NCBI GenBank assembly: GCA_023079485.1
Contig: CM041090.1
Span: forward strand, 12,783,403-12,847,402
Reading direction: 5' to 3'
From: Archilochus colubris
Taxonomy: Eukaryota > Chordata > Aves > Apodiformes > Trochilidae
DNA: 64,000 nt
A program made the position numbers and the translations under genes. This document shows positions 24,001 through 37,075 of the stretch, one piece after another; within the stretch, counting starts at the first letter, position 1, and the number at the start of each line of letters is the position of its first letter. A model generated the notes under the pieces. That model was not told where the DNA came from. It made no database searches and saw only the letters and a program-made list of their open reading frames with translations.

Positions 24001-25323
24001 CAAAATGTAACCACTATTGAAAATTTGTCAGAAGATATAATTGTTAAAGGACTTTCAGTAAATTTTCATATTACTTCTTAATTTCTCTGATTTTAGTCTC
24101 ATAGAGGGATAGTGCTAATGTTGCTGAAAATTGCTGTGCTCTTTTTTTTTTTTTTCTCAGTGAACTAGTTATCAGATTCCCATTTCTGTAAGAAACAAAA
24201 TACTGAGCATTATGTGCTTTTAAGTTTAGTCACATTATATTAGTGACTGACATTGCATCCTAATGCTTTACTACCTGAATTTGTCTCTGTTGTTTTCATC
24301 TTGTACATTACAGTACCTGATGTGCTTACCTGGTATGCTTTCTACCTATCCTTCATACTGCACTGTGAAGTCCTGTCCCTGCTTAGAGATAAGTATTACT
24401 ATAAGAGAAATTGAAGATGTATTTTAGAATGCTATTTCTGATGTTTTGATCTCCTACTATTTATGTGGTTGTGTCAGTAAAATTAATAGATTTCTCCATT
24501 TTAAAATGATGTTTGCTATATTCTTAAATAGTTTAGTATGCACAATTAATATGTGTAGAAATAGTCTCATGGTGTGAGATAGCATTTTTTAATCCTGTTA
24601 ATTCTTTTTCTAGAAAGTGATCAGTATTGGAGTAGTTTCACAACAATTTACTTTGAAGCTTAAATGGAGAACTATCCAATTTCATAGATGTTCTCAGGAA
24701 ACACAGGCTGGCTGAGTAGGTTTTGGAGATGGCAACCTCAAGTCCTTGAGTATCAGATGCTCTCTTCTTTCATAATGTTTTCTTTGTCAAATATAAAGCC
24801 TTCTGAAGCATCCTATTCAGGATGTCCTGAATATTGCACTTAATTTCCAGGTGACTTATCTTGAACTGTACTTCACCACCAACTTGAAGAAATGGAATAC
24901 AGACTGAGCAAATTCTTGGCCCTGCTGGGGTCCAGAGCAAATCTTCTGAGGTGCCAGAATTGCTCACTGATCTGGTATACATTAGGTGCTTGGGCTGGGC
25001 CTACCTTTGCTGCAACATAAAGCTGAATTCATATTCAAGATCACATTGACAGCTAATATATACTTTTCACATAGGGAATTCACCAGATACCTGACTAAAT
25101 GGTGTCAGTAATTTTTTCAGAGGATGGTATTTTGTGCTTGTAAGTGCATCTATTTATCACACTTCTCTTACCATTAATTTCTTACCAGTGAGACATGCCC
25201 TGTTCTTGAGTTGTATTACTGTTTTTTATCTGTCCTTGGTGCTTCCTCTCCTAAGATGTTATAGCGCTGAAAAGACAGGGAGCGTGTGCTGTTGGCATAA
25301 CAGAAGTAGAGGCATCCATTGAG
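21007..25323. other. Gene-free AT-rich stretch
   Basis: No exon, RNA gene or identifiable transposon. It includes an imperfect 21-base direct repeat (TGGCAGTTCAGCTAATAGGAA at 23,381 and a close copy at 23,408), a T9 run near 23,730 and a T13 run near 24,143. A 70-codon minus-strand frame at 24,770-24,982 has no recognisable motif. Confidence 0.55.
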
Positions 25324-26160
25324 ATCATAGAATCATAGAATCATAGAATAGGCCGGGTTGGAAGGGACCTCAGAGATCATCGAGTCCAACCCTTGATCAG
25401 CTACCGCCACAGTCACTAGACCATGGCACTGAGTGCCATATCGAGTCGCTTTTTAAATGTCTCCAGGGACGAAGAGTCCACCACCTCCCCAGGCAGCCCG
25501 TTCCAATGTCTGATCACCCTTTCCGTGAAAAAATTCTTTCTAATAGCCAATCTGAACTTCCCCCGGCACAATTTAAGACCATGCCCTCTTGTCTTATTGA
25601 GAGTTGCCTGGGAAAAGAGACCAACCCCTGCCTGGCTCCATCCTCCTTTCAGGTAGTTGTAGAGAGCAATGAGGTCTCCCCTGAGCCTCCTCTTCCTCAG
25701 GCTGAACAGCCCCAGCTCCCTCAGCCTCTCCTCATAGGATCTGTGTTCGAGTCCCTTCACCAGCTTGGTTGCCCTCCTTTGGACCTGTTCAAGGACCTCA
25801 ATATCCTTCTTGAACTGAGGGGCCCAAAACTGAACACAGTACTCAAGGTGTGGCCTTACCAGGGCTGAGTATAGGGGCAGAATCACCTCCTTGGACCTGC
25901 TGGTGACGCTGTTTCTGATACATGCCAGGATGCCATTGGCCTTCTTGGCCACCTGGGCACACTGCTGGCTCATGTTCAGCTTCCTGTCAATCCAGACTCC
26001 CAGGTCCCTTTCTGCCTGGCTGCTCTTCAACCACTCTGTCCCCAGCCTGGAGCTCCCCATGGGGTTGTTGTGGCCAAAGTGGAGGACCCGGCCCTTGGCC
26101 TTGTTGAAGCTCATCCCATTGGAGTCAGCCCATCTCTCCAGTCTGTCCAGGTCCCTCTGC
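25324..26160 (-). mobile_element. CR1 LINE copy 2, 5' truncated, different subfamily
   Basis: Minus-strand CR1 with a clean tail of three CATAGAAT units starting at about 25,327 and an abrupt 5' truncation at 26,160 (CAGGTCCCTCTGC, then unrelated sequence). Only the C-terminal third of ORF2 and the 3' UTR remain. Diagnostic differences from copies 1, 3 and 4 (for example GACGAAGAGTCCACCACCTCC near 25,469, and 'aatagccaatctgaacttcc') indicate another CR1 subfamily. It ends 214 bases before the putative exon at 26,375. Confidence 0.95.
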
Positions 26161-26162
26161 AT
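25416..26162 (-). pseudogene. CR1 ORF2 C-terminal fragment, uninterrupted, copy 2
   Basis: A 248-codon frame without stops or frameshifts covers the region downstream of the RT catalytic core. It begins [20 protein letters not shown], passes [13 protein letters not shown] and [18 protein letters not shown], and ends [11 protein letters not shown] with the family's normal stop at 25,416-25,418. It lacks the endonuclease and both RT catalytic motifs because of 5' truncation at insertion, so it cannot be active. The open frame reflects youth rather than selection. Confidence 0.9.
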
Positions 26163-26345
26163 CCATGCTCTGCATGTATTCTTTTTGTTACTGAATATGA
26201 TGAAATAGAATGAATAGAAATGAAATAGAATGAAAAATAGAAGTGGAGTGTGTTAAGGAGCCAATTCTTTCATACAAGACAACCTGTCATACAGACTGTC
26301 CATCTTCAGTGTATGATATTACAGCTAACAAAATTATTTTGCTTC
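26161..26345. other. Short non-coding spacer with GAAATAGAAT-like repeats
   Basis: Between CR1 copy 2 and the splice-site signals. The stretch 26,197-26,245 carries irregular repeats of GAAATAGAAT. Nothing else is recognised. Confidence 0.6.
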
Positions 26346-26374
26346 CTCTAATGCTTTGCTTTTTTTACCCACAG
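26346..26374 (+). promoter_or_regulatory. Candidate 3' splice site (branch point, polypyrimidine tract, AG)
   Basis: CTCTAAT at 26,346-26,352 fits the branch-point consensus YNYTRAY with its A 23 bases before the AG. The tract GCTTTGCTTTTTTTACCCACAG then ends at 26,374. All three acceptor elements are well formed and correctly spaced. Confidence 0.5.
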
Positions 26375-26467
26375 GTGTGCAGTTATCAACGAGACCACAC
26401 TGCATATGAAAACATTCTTCAGGACATCTCAGGGACCGACCTCATTACACATCACCACAACTCTTAG
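26375..26467 (+). CDS. Candidate terminal coding exon of an unidentified + strand gene
   Basis: The sequence starts directly after a well-formed acceptor. In the first frame it gives 30 codons, from VCSYQRDHTAYENI to TDLITHHHNS, then TAG at 26,465-26,467. In the second frame it gives 38 codons (CAVINETTLHMK to RKNYTSFM) ending TAG at 26,490-26,492. The third frame stops early. An AATAAA lies at 26,651. Base composition is richer in GC and CpG (two CpG in about 90 bases) than the surroundings, as expected for constrained sequence. I do not recognise the protein and cannot choose between the frames without homologues. If real, the upstream part of the window is its last intron. It may instead be a chance acceptor. 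Confidence 0.35.
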   Translation: MCSYQRDHTAYENILQDISGTDLITHHHNS

Positions 26468-26650
26468 AAAAAATTATACATCTTTTATGTAGTCCAGGTT
26501 ACCATGGTAAATACTTTGCTTTTTAATAGAGGATAAAATGAAATGGTGGAACAAATACATATAAAAATTGTTTTTAAGGAAAGTGACACTATGTTAAGCA
26601 ACACAATCTTAAGGTGTGAAGTGTGACAGTTGTTTCAAATTTTTTCAGTA

Positions 26651-26656
26651 AATAAA
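26651..26656 (+). promoter_or_regulatory. Candidate polyadenylation signal AATAAA
   Basis: AATAAA lies about 185 bases downstream of the candidate stop at 26,467. This hexamer is common by chance in AT-rich DNA, so it supports the exon only weakly. Confidence 0.25.
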
Positions 26657-27128
26657 CCCCAATACTTTCCATCAAACCAAAACAGACTTTTTTAAATATG
26701 CAGACTCCTCAGGTGCAACGTAGCTGAAATGGCCAAAAGACAGCTATGCTAAGTACACAGAAGAATGTGTACAATATGTTGTACAAGCACTGGCTTGGTT
26801 CATCTAACACACAGGCTGAAAGTTTAGTGTTCACCCTTTAAAACGAAAACTTCTGAATTCCATACTGTGGAACAATGGAGTTCTGTACTTACCCTTTCAA
26901 TATTCACTTTTACTGCTTTTGATATTGACATCTCCAGTCAGGCTAGGAATTAGGATCTGAACATCCTCATTTTATTCCTTCCAGATGTATTGCTACTGGC
27001 AAGATTGACTCTGTAAATCAGGCTCTGCCTTGCTATGGCACCTGAAGGTTGTGCTTCCAACAGCAAAAGTGTAATCTCAGAGAACTAGAGACTAATCTCA
27101 CATTGAGCCTGAGCAAAGTAAAGGTCCA

Positions 27129-27185
27129 GAAAAAAGAAAAAGAAAAAACCAACCAACCAAAAAAAAAAAAAACCCACAAAAAACC
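27129..27185. repeat. A-rich tract with AACC units
   Basis: GAAAAAA units give way to CCAACCAACCAA and then a 14-base A run. It is low complexity, and I see no mRNA-like sequence or poly(A) signal directly in front of it. Confidence 0.7.
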
Positions 27186-30100
27186 TAGAACCACTAAAGC
27201 TTTTGTTTGATGAAGAGTTACCCTGTTTCATCCCATTATAAAATGGGAGTGCTTCTTATGCCACAGTCTGAAAGGACTGACTGGTGCACTGGAAGGTGGA
27301 AACTTTTCTCTCTCCCTTCTATGCAGAGTAATAGATGAATTCTGCCCACATCATTTGTTCTGTGTACAGCAAGGAGTTTATATATGCTCAGAAAGAAGAT
27401 ATTTCATGACCACCCTTCTCTCCTGCCCAGATTTACAATGGGGCTGTTCCTCACACTTTCACTGAAGGCCATGTCCTTGGAGGCATTTCTAGAGAGTAGC
27501 ATTTAACCAAATGTGCTAATTACTGCCCAAGATTCTTGCCAACACAATTCTTTTGAAAAGTGAGGTTACAGGTGGTGACCACCAAATGAAATTATTGCAC
27601 TGCAAAAGATCATTGCATCTAAATGTTTCAGGAAACAGCCCCAGCTACTAAAGATTTTGCATCACTATTACCTGTTACTACCAGCTTTTGGAACAGGCAA
27701 GTACAGTACAGGGATTGCATCAATTACTTTAAGTTCAAGAAAGCATCACTTTCTTTTGTATCAGGACCAAAACCTATTTGATGGCTGTGAGTAAAATGAA
27801 AAACAAAAGTCCAGATTGCAGCTTCCTACAATACGTCAGTCAGACATTCCCAGATATTTATCATGTTTATTACTTTGCTTCCATGAGAGTCTAATTTCTA
27901 TGGTTTTGATATGAATTCACTTAAGGCTTCTTCTATACTTTCATACAACTAATGCTTTTTTTCCTCTTGTTTAGAATTGTGAGTAGCTGGCAGAAACTCA
28001 CTCTCTTCCATGAACATAGATGGACTTCAGCAACTGAAACAGCTGTATCTACAGAGTTTTCAAAAACAGTGCCTTATTTTGGTTTTGAAAAATGTAAATT
28101 CACTCTCCTCATTACCACTGTGTTCAAGTCTATGTTAATGACGTGTTAATGTCTCTGGCTGGTAAGAATTTTCCAGAGAGTATATTTTCATGTACTTGAT
28201 GGAAGAAAGGGGAAGCTATTGCTGCAGTGATTACTGCATTTTATGATCCAAAATTCTTTAATTTATCATGCCCAACCAATAAATTTTTGAACTTAATGAG
28301 TTTGCTTTCACTGCATTCCCCAGTTTAAAAAAAAAAAATAAAAGGAGGGTTTATCAGCCAATCCATAGAATATCTTGGATTGTTGCAGTCTCTTAAGTCT
28401 TTCACTTAAAGTCTAAACAATAAAAACAGATAAATAGAGGAAATGTCAAACTGAATTCTGGGTAATGATCAGATCAGCATGCTTTTATACAATTTCCATC
28501 ACTTTGAATTTTAAATCACCTTTTAAAGGGCACTAAAGCATTCTTGCAAATTAGTCTGCACTCCAATTAATGCACCCAACATGACAATAAGACCAGTTTC
28601 AGCTTGGCTAAGCAGACCAGTCAACCAGGAGGATGTGACTTGAGGACTCGGAGAGCCTGTGCCTCCACCTTTTTTTCCTCTCTCTTCACAGCAGCTTAGG
28701 CCCAATTAGGCCAGTTAATCTGCCTAAAACCACTGGGAAGGAAGGGTTTCTCTAATAAAGATGAAGCATAGTCTGAGAGGACATACAAATTAAGTCTACT
28801 CTTTTCAAAGGACAGAAAATTCTAAGATTTCCCTCAGCCATATATCTTAAAAGAGGTACTTCTTTTGGTGGAAACCAAACTAGTTTTCTCCCCAGGGATT
28901 TTAACTTTAAGAGATCTTTCTGTGACATTCGTTAATGTGTAAAGGATTTCTCTTTTGTCTATTTATTTTTCATACTGTGCTCATTTTTGACATCCATTAA
29001 ATTTTATAAGACTAGACTGCAAGCAGTAGTGATGAGAAATGCCAGGTTGCATTACAAGAAAATGTTCATAAATAGAAATGACTTCTTGTTTTTCAATCAA
29101 AAAGTAAATAATACTTGCATGAATATATAGGTATTTGAGTAGCCTAATCTGCAGGTTTTGGCAAAGAAAATTGAAGGGGGCTGAAAAGCAAATTATAAAT
29201 GCATACTCATATAAGAAACACACTTTAACAAGGCAAAACATAAAATCATTGCAGAATGGATAAACCATTTTACATAGTATTTAGCTCACTCACTTCAAAA
29301 AAAAAAGAAAGTCTCAGTCCTCTTTATCCTCACCACTGGTGCATGGGAACTACATTGTACAGTCACTGCACACTGTTAGAACTCTCATTTCTATTGTGCT
29401 TCACTTATGTTACTTGATTCAATTTTCTACATAAAAAAACCTAAGATGTTTTATTTCAACAAAATCAGATGAGAAACACTCAGTCAGGTGCAAAAAAATA
29501 AATATTGGTTTTGGAATTGCTTCCTTTTCTCCTCAGAGAGCTCATGCTTCTCTCAGCTGCTGCTGTTTTTTTATATCTTGAACCACGATTTGGAGTGGGA
29601 GGGAGAAGATTCAATGTCTCTGGTTCACCAGCAGCATTTGATGTATTGCAGCCAAGGATCCTGCTTTGAGTTTGTGTGGCAAAATGCTAGAGTGCTCAGA
29701 AGTGATTGGCAGGGTTACAAAAGTAAAAATAGAGAAAGGCTTGAAACTTTTTATTTTTAATTAAAAAAACAAACAAACAAAAGCAAGATAGGGGTTTAAT
29801 GATACTGGTGATAATTTTATGTTCTTTACAGATAGAGTAGAAATTTTCCTATTTAACCTGGCAACAAACAGTTCTGTCAGTTTTTCACACACTCTTTTTA
29901 CTAAAAAATTCATCACCAACTTTCCTTGGACTCCTTGTCCCTGACAGAAATTTTGTTCAGAAACTTGTAAAAATTTCTTATTTTTCAGCATCAACATTCT
30001 AAGGAAAATAAACCTGCAGATTTTCCTGCTCTCTCTTGTCCATCATAAAAGCCACTAAAAAATGATATTTATAATGGCTCATTTATTTTGTCAACATACC

Positions 30101-31748
30101 TATCACATACCTTCTGTTGATATTCCATCCCACCTCTCTGTCTGGATGTCAAGAGGCAACTCTGAGCACTGTAGGACATTAACAAACAAGCCAGTTGGCT
30201 GATCATTAGGTCAACCAGGGATTTCTCCAAGTCCAACTTGATCCTTCCTCCTTAGTGCCACGTTGGGAAGCCAGTTTCTCCAGCTGTCTGAAGGCAGTGA
30301 TACACTTAGCTGCTCAGAAGAGATTGCTCCCTCATTTGAATCAAAACTTAATCTAAACACTTTAGCTGAAGGGAGAGATCAGAGGCATTGGTAAACTTTT
30401 TTAATCAGTCAAGCAGCACTTTGGCAACAACTTCCTTCCTTCATCTGAGGTAGCCCCTGGATAGCTGAGAAGAGAGGTTACTGTAGACCTGCTTCTTTAC
30501 TTAATGCTTCATATCTGCAGAGTTTATATTCTGAAAAAAAAACAGGACAGGCAAGACCCTATAAAATTCCACATATCTCCATGCACTAAAGGCCACTGAT
30601 TGGTAAGGGCCGGAATTCCCCATTTTGATGTTCCAAATGTGCCAGGTTTGCTTCTAGATTCACAAATTCAGTTGAGTGTGCTGCCATTATTTTTCCTTCT
30701 GTTTTTCTTTTAGCCCTTATTCAGCTAACTGCTTTGTTTGCCATTGGGGCTGAGCAGCCAGAAAGAGGCATGAAGGCTTCAGATGAGAGTGGGTTGAGAA
30801 AGGGCTTAGATTTAGAAAGCAAATTTTGGACACAATAATTAAAACATGGGAGTAAAACAATATGCTGGGAAAAGGAGAGTCTCAACATGAATGAAGAGAA
30901 AAAAAGTGAGAATAAGAAAGAAGTTCAAGAAAAGCTGAGTAAAATGTTAGCAAAAAAACCCCACCAGTCCTATCAAGGGTACAAGAGTAAATAAATTTTT
31001 ATAAAGGTTTAAGTGTGACCAATCAGTGCTTTCATTTGATTTTGTCATTCAAATGATATCTAAATAGATTACATTTGTCTAGGCATTCAAATATACTTCA
31101 GTTTACCACACCTTTTGCAGTCTTCAAAATCAATCAACAGCATCCTCCAGCAGGGGAGAAGGCATGATAGATATTAACAGCAGTTTGAGATTACAGAATA
31201 AAGTCTCAATTTAAGAAAAAACATTACAATCCCTATCTAAAGCTTTGTAATTCTTTATGCTTTACTGGACATATTTCTATATTCTTAGCACTACCCTATA
31301 TGTTATTAAACCCTAGTCTTAGAAACATTGTTTTTCAGTGGTTTACTTCCCTCTTCCTCAAGAAATTCTGGTTCTATAGGACCCCACGTGAAGTGGCATG
31401 CTACTCAGTTGGGTAGCAATGTTAAAATGGCAACCTAAGGGTCACTCTTCAAATTATCTATAATTTGTTTGCCTTGTGTTTTCTAATAATTCTTCCGTGC
31501 TAACTGATCTTCCTTCTTCAGGTTTTATTTTAGTAATAAATAAGTAAAAAAAGTGAAAAGGATAATACAGACTGCACTGCATTATTGCTATCACTTATTA
31601 CTTACACTGATCTTCACTTCCCTGTTCAGAGTCAAAAATATAACAATGATTAATAAAATCATGTATTAGTCTATCATAAGCAGGAAGGAAATAATTGAAA
31701 TAAGCAAAGGCCAAGTTGCCAAAACACTTCATGGATGACTGGGGAAAT

Positions 31749-31787
31749 TATATATATATGTGTGTATATACATATATATGTATATAC
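31749..31787. repeat. Alternating TA/TG tract with near-palindromic symmetry
   Basis: Tandem TA, then GTGTGTATATAC, then ATATATATGTATATAC. The alternating purine-pyrimidine order is complete enough to form hairpin or left-handed structures. It is a simple microsatellite. Confidence 0.85.
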
Positions 31788-34700
31788 AAATGCTCCAGAT
31801 ATGCTCCAGAATCTGAGTAAAGCACCTACTGTACAACACATGATAGTACAACAGAAAATTTGCTTTAAAAATGAATGGGTGGACATGAAAGAAATACATA
31901 GCAACTGCCACACATCTACCTAATTACAAATAGGAACTATTGCATGAAATGAAATTACACTTTTGAATAGATCAAAGAGTTCTTCTGCAATAAAGAGGAA
32001 CAATTCTACTGTACACTTAAATAGCATAACTGAATTGTATTAGGGAGCAGCATGAGTACTATAAGAAAAAAATTTAATAATACAAGAGGTATTGTAAGGT
32101 TTGCCATGTGCATCAACTAGCACAAGCATGATGCACAAATACAATTATCCAGCTCAAGTAGTAAAAAAAATATCACTCCATGGCAAAAAAAATGAAGCTA
32201 AATATAATCTAAAAACTTTAAGTAATAACAGACATCTAATGTTTTGTTCTGAGTTCTGTGTATGTTTATGACTGGCATCAAGGACCAGTTCCCCTTCAGG
32301 AAGAGGCTGCTATGTTTCCTTGAGCACTCTTTCTGCAGTGTTTCATGTTAGGGAGCTCAGTGGTCTGGGCAGAAGCCTCTAAGCTAGGATGTGACTTTTT
32401 CTATTTCAGGCTGAGCTACTGGTTTGCTCTGCACCACAGATAAATCATCTGGCATCTCTGCTTTTCTGTTGGTCCTGATGGAAAATTTTGAAAAGCAGGA
32501 AATGAAATTTCCTCAGAGCACTAGTTAAAAATCAAAGCTAACACTTGACCAAAGAGTTGCTGAATATGTCCATTTTACCTTAATTTCAAATAAAGTAGTT
32601 CAATTAAAGAGTAGTTTCTTTTAAAATGGCTTGAGGAATTTGATAAAACAGCATTTAGTACAGAAATTTATGAAGGGCAGGCAGAATGCTGGATACAAAG
32701 AAGTCAGGATGACACAAATTAAATGCTTACAGAACTGGTCTAAGCATTCATTGATAAGAGAAACCTTGCTAACTCATTTCAGTCAAGAAAATCACATCAG
32801 AAATTCCGTATTACAGCCTATGGAAAGGTCCAAAAGGAGCTGTGCAAAAATGAAATCCATTAGCAAGAGACTGATAAGAGAATACACATTTAAGCTGGAA
32901 GAGAATGTTGATGTGCTTCCAAGTAAATAAAAAAGGTTTCCACTTTTGACATTCTCTCTGTATCATATGTATATTTGCTAAATTACAGGCTGCTGTATAG
33001 TTATAAGGTGAAGAAATTCTGAATAACCCACCTCAACATGTTTAATAATGTTTGGGGAAAAAAATACCACTGTAAACAGCCTTTTTCATTTTTAACTCAA
33101 ACAAACTTATATTTCAGGCAGCCACATCTGTACTGAAAGACTATTTTTGTTATGAGATTAGGAAATCACAATCACTGCTATATCATAATGGAGTGAGATA
33201 AAATAATAAATAATTTTTGGTTTAGTGAAAAATACTTTGCAAGTAATTATTCTCAGCTTGTAAATGGTGTCTCTCTATGACCAACCAAGCATATAACAAG
33301 AAGATGAAGACGAGGCTTATTTTCACTTCATTTCACTTCTTTGTAATTGACAAGCTCTCACTGGGTGTCAACTTTAAAAGATGACAAATCCTAAATCTTA
33401 TAGGACTCAATTCAATAGTTCTCCTCTCTAAACTGTTTGCAAATTAATCTACATTTGCAAATGAATCAGGCATGAAATATAAGATGACATCTATATTACA
33501 AAAATATTAATTTGCTTCTCTTTTTTCAGCATTCAAAGTAGCTTTAAAATACTGTTTAAGAAAATGTATAGAAACATATAAATTCACAATATGCCCTCTT
33601 TCAACAGTTTACCTTTTTGTTTGCCTGTTTTGTTTCAGTATGCATTAGTATCCTTATTCAAAAGTATAAATATTTTTTATTTGTTACAGCGTAGTAATTG
33701 TATTTCAACTGCTTCAAATGACATAAACCAAAACACATCAAAGATGTGATAGTGAAAACACTAAACAAACAAACAAATAATAAAAAAAATTGGAGTTACA
33801 TTTCCTGTTTTCTCAAAATTTCAACCTACTTCCATGAGGGCTCTTTCATTATTGAAATTTAATATTGGAACTGCTTCAAACATGTTCTGAGTCAGAGAAA
33901 ATCAAAAGCATTAAATAAGTGAGAATAGGAACATACATATCCCTCTCCTTTTATAGCTGCTTTTTTTTTTTCCTGGCACATTTGTCCACTTAAGCCATCA
34001 TTATGGCTAAACTTTTTCTCTTAACTAACAGAAAACCCACACAAGCAAATTTCTTCCTAAACTTAGAGTTGTTGTTTTTTAAACTTGCAAAATTTCAATG
34101 TAAATAAGGCTTTTCAGTCCAGTTTAGGTGCAGTTGCAGAGCTGCTTAGAACTAAAGGATATCCAAGCTCACCATGTCAAAAGTAGATAAAAAATGAGCT
34201 CATCCTTTTTTTTTTTTTTTTAATTTTAAATCAGGACATGAAAAAAATACTGTCAAAAGTTTTGACAAGTATTCCAAAATGTATAGCAATCCCCCTAAAT
34301 AGCTTATTAGTTAAGATTATGTCTTCTCATTAGATGCTTCCACTTTTATGATGCAACATTTTTGTCTATCCAGGAATTATCTGTAAACTAAAAAGTGTAT
34401 TGTAAACTTCATGCAGCATTCTGGAATTGAAGAATATGTGATTGAATGGAAAGAATTCATAATACCTATTGCTTGATTACCCCAGATGTAGTTATGCCTC
34501 CATGTAACTATCAACTCCCACTACAAATTTTGTCTCAAAAAAAGTTTAACTTTTTTGCAGCTGAGACTTATTGTAGGTGTTACCAGTCTGTTTAATACTC
34601 TAGCTACTTCCCTTAGCAAACTGAAAGGGATGAAAGGGAAAAACTGCCCATGCAAAACAGAATGTGAACAGTTCTAAAGAAATGACTGTACAGAAAGCAC

Positions 34701-35044
34701 AGGGATAAAATTCAGGTGTCTCTATGCTCATCCCTTCTACTATCATCTTCCACAGACTAATCTTCGTAGATTTTTAAAAATACAGGAAACCATCAACTCT
34801 TTTCCTCTTCCAACCCCTCTCCTTTTTTTGTCACCCCTTTAATATATTTCTGATTCATTCATCATCATCCAGAGCGTGAGAAATCCCGACCAAGTTCATT
34901 TTTATCTATCACTTTTTTGCATCTTCTCACATGTTTTGCTAAGGTATGTCAACAGGGTTGAGTCTAAGATTTTAGAGACATTCTATCAGTCACTTTATCA
35001 ACGGATGTTTACTAACCCTCTATCTGGTCTTCAGTGTACCAGTA

Positions 35045-35260
35045 TCAAAAGCCATCTTGATGTCCAAGCAGATTATGTTTGTTGCTTCACCCCTGTCAGC
35101 TCTCATTGTCACCTCCTCAAACAAGTTAATAGCATTTGACAAGCATGGCTTCCCCTTTATTAATGTCCTGGTTGTCTTTGACCAGTCTGCACCTGTCCAA
35201 GTGTTCTCCTATTTTGTCCCTAATCAATGACCCCAGAATTTCTCTCAGTTCCCTTTAGTG
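35045..35260 (-). mobile_element. Fossil CR1-type reverse transcriptase fragment
   Basis: Translated on the minus strand this gives GEHLDRCRLVKD, then KGKPCLSNAINLFEEVT and, after DRGEA, CLDIKMAFD. These line up in order with the young copies' [28 protein letters not shown] and YLDFSKAFD, so the fragment spans the RT region around the first catalytic aspartate. Divergence is high and flanking parts are unreadable, so it is an ancient CR1-clade insertion, perhaps shared among many birds. The ends are approximate. Confidence 0.75.
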
Positions 35261-37075
35261 CTTGTATACTGAAATGTTCAGTTCACTCAGTCTCCAGCTC
35301 GAGAATCTTGCTCTGAAAAATTAGGAAATGTTACTCTGAGTATAGCAACTCGTATAACTCAGCAAGTTCATATTTGTATGTGCAAATATATTCATAGCAA
35401 CCATTGCCACAATATTTCACTAAAGAAAAAGTGCTTGTTTCATGTGGAAGGGAGAAATATTATGTAGCAGCTTTCCAGAGAAGGTAGAGAGACCACCTCT
35501 ATAAAGGAGAAAGTGAATCAAATCTTTTATGTCCACATCACTGAGCTATCCTGTCACTATTGCTTGAGCTATTCCTTGCCAGTTGGATGGGGGGAACAGG
35601 TAACTTTGAAGATGCTCTCTAATTGCTGATGTAATAGGTCATGGTTAATCAGCCAAGGGAGATATCTTGTGCCCAAAATGCAGCTATTTTAAAATAGTGT
35701 CTAATAATACTGAATTTATTCATGTTTGTTAACTTCTCAGGCTTTGGCAGATCTTGCAGAAATGTTTTTTTATTGTATGTTATAAAGGCACAGGTTCTGT
35801 GTCTTTCCTGAGGGCTGTAGCAGTGCATGGAAATAGTATTTTAGGTAGAGCAATAAAATTAATAGCAAGTGGCTGAAATTCTGTCTGTAGGTGGAGGATA
35901 AATCACAGTAAAGTTCTGCAAGTCTAAATTTCAGTATTAGATGCCTCAGTGTCATTCCCATACTGATACAACTCCTATGAACACTAAAACACTGATAAAG
36001 ATTAAAATGTTCACCTTATTTCACTGAAAAAGCAGTTAGTGACCCCTTTTTTAATGGTACTGCATTTCTAGTTACAGAAATAACTTTCTGGCAAAATGAC
36101 AGCAAAATGCTATTTGTGCCAATTTTAAATTATCAAATTACTCCTTCCTTGTAATTCCTTTTAATCTCAGGCAAAACTTCCTGCCAGTTACTCTGAAAAA
36201 ACTAAACTGGAGCTTAATTAAAATATGTCTTTGATGTGATGTACAGAGAAGACAAAAAAGTGCATTTCTGTTCCACAACTCTTCTGGCAGTACTGAGTCC
36301 AAGATTTCTCCTTTTTTTGACATGTCTTAAATAAAAGGTCCCATCCATTAACATTTTTTAATATCTTTTTAGCTCTGCATTCTCTCTAGCCTGGTGTCTT
36401 CTCCTGCATCATCCCAGAAGATCTCAAGATGTTTTTTTTCCAGTGGTCTCTGAAGGGTTTGTACCCAGTGTCACTTAAAGAGCCAGTGACTCTTGCTATG
36501 GTATAAAGCCTGACACACTGAGAAAGAGCAAGGAAGAAAGAGCAACAGCACCAACTTGAAAAGCCTCCCAGAAAACATCTTCCCTCCTCTTTTCTAAAGA
36601 GCACCATTTCACTTTCTGTTCCTGCAAACAGGACCTACAAGGTCAACTTAACAACATGTTATGCTTATAGCATTCTAAATTCTACTTAGTAAAACCTATT
36701 GCCAACTGTTTAGATTATTTTAGAACTTCCTAGAAGAATGTCAATGACACAACACATGCTACACATCTGTGATTAGGTATTTGACTCCATTCTCAGTGTA
36801 ATAATCCACATTCTCTTTGTGGAGAGCAGTAATTACAGTATGGTATACTCCATGAAGTAAAAGGATGATAATTTTCTCCAGGCCATTTTAATTGTAGTTA
36901 CTATGAAAAATCTTTGATTCCTGACAAGAAAAAATATTTCAGTTACATTTGAAGGATGCAAAATTAACCATCACAGAAGGCACAGTAAACTTTACACAGA
37001 GACTGAATTCTCAGATCTTCAAAAAAAATATTAGGCACTAAAAACTACCTCTGTAGGTTTGGGCTAAGCACTGCC
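35261..37075. other. Gene-free AT-rich stretch
   Basis: Nothing recognised apart from possible continuation of the fossil CR1 for a few tens of bases at the left edge. Open frames are short and without motifs. Confidence 0.55.

Larger units (their letters stand above)
26657..35044. other. Gene-free AT-rich stretch
   Basis: No exon, RNA gene or identifiable transposon over 8.4 kb. Simple-sequence patches are an A-rich/AACC tract at 27,129-27,185, an A12 run near 28,326, an alternating TA/TG tract at 31,749-31,787, AAAC repeats near 33,760, and T runs near 33,961 and 34,206-34,221. Small open frames (up to 99 codons, 32,631-32,930 on +) have no family motif. Confidence 0.55.

Noticed and set aside
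27121..27186. A-rich tract as the tail of a processed pseudogene
   Set aside because: It is interrupted by AACC units, has no nearby poly(A) signal in the right place, and the upstream sequence is not mRNA-like.
31735..31790. A microRNA hairpin in the TA/TG palindrome
   Set aside because: The symmetry comes from a simple alternating repeat and there is no unique stem sequence.
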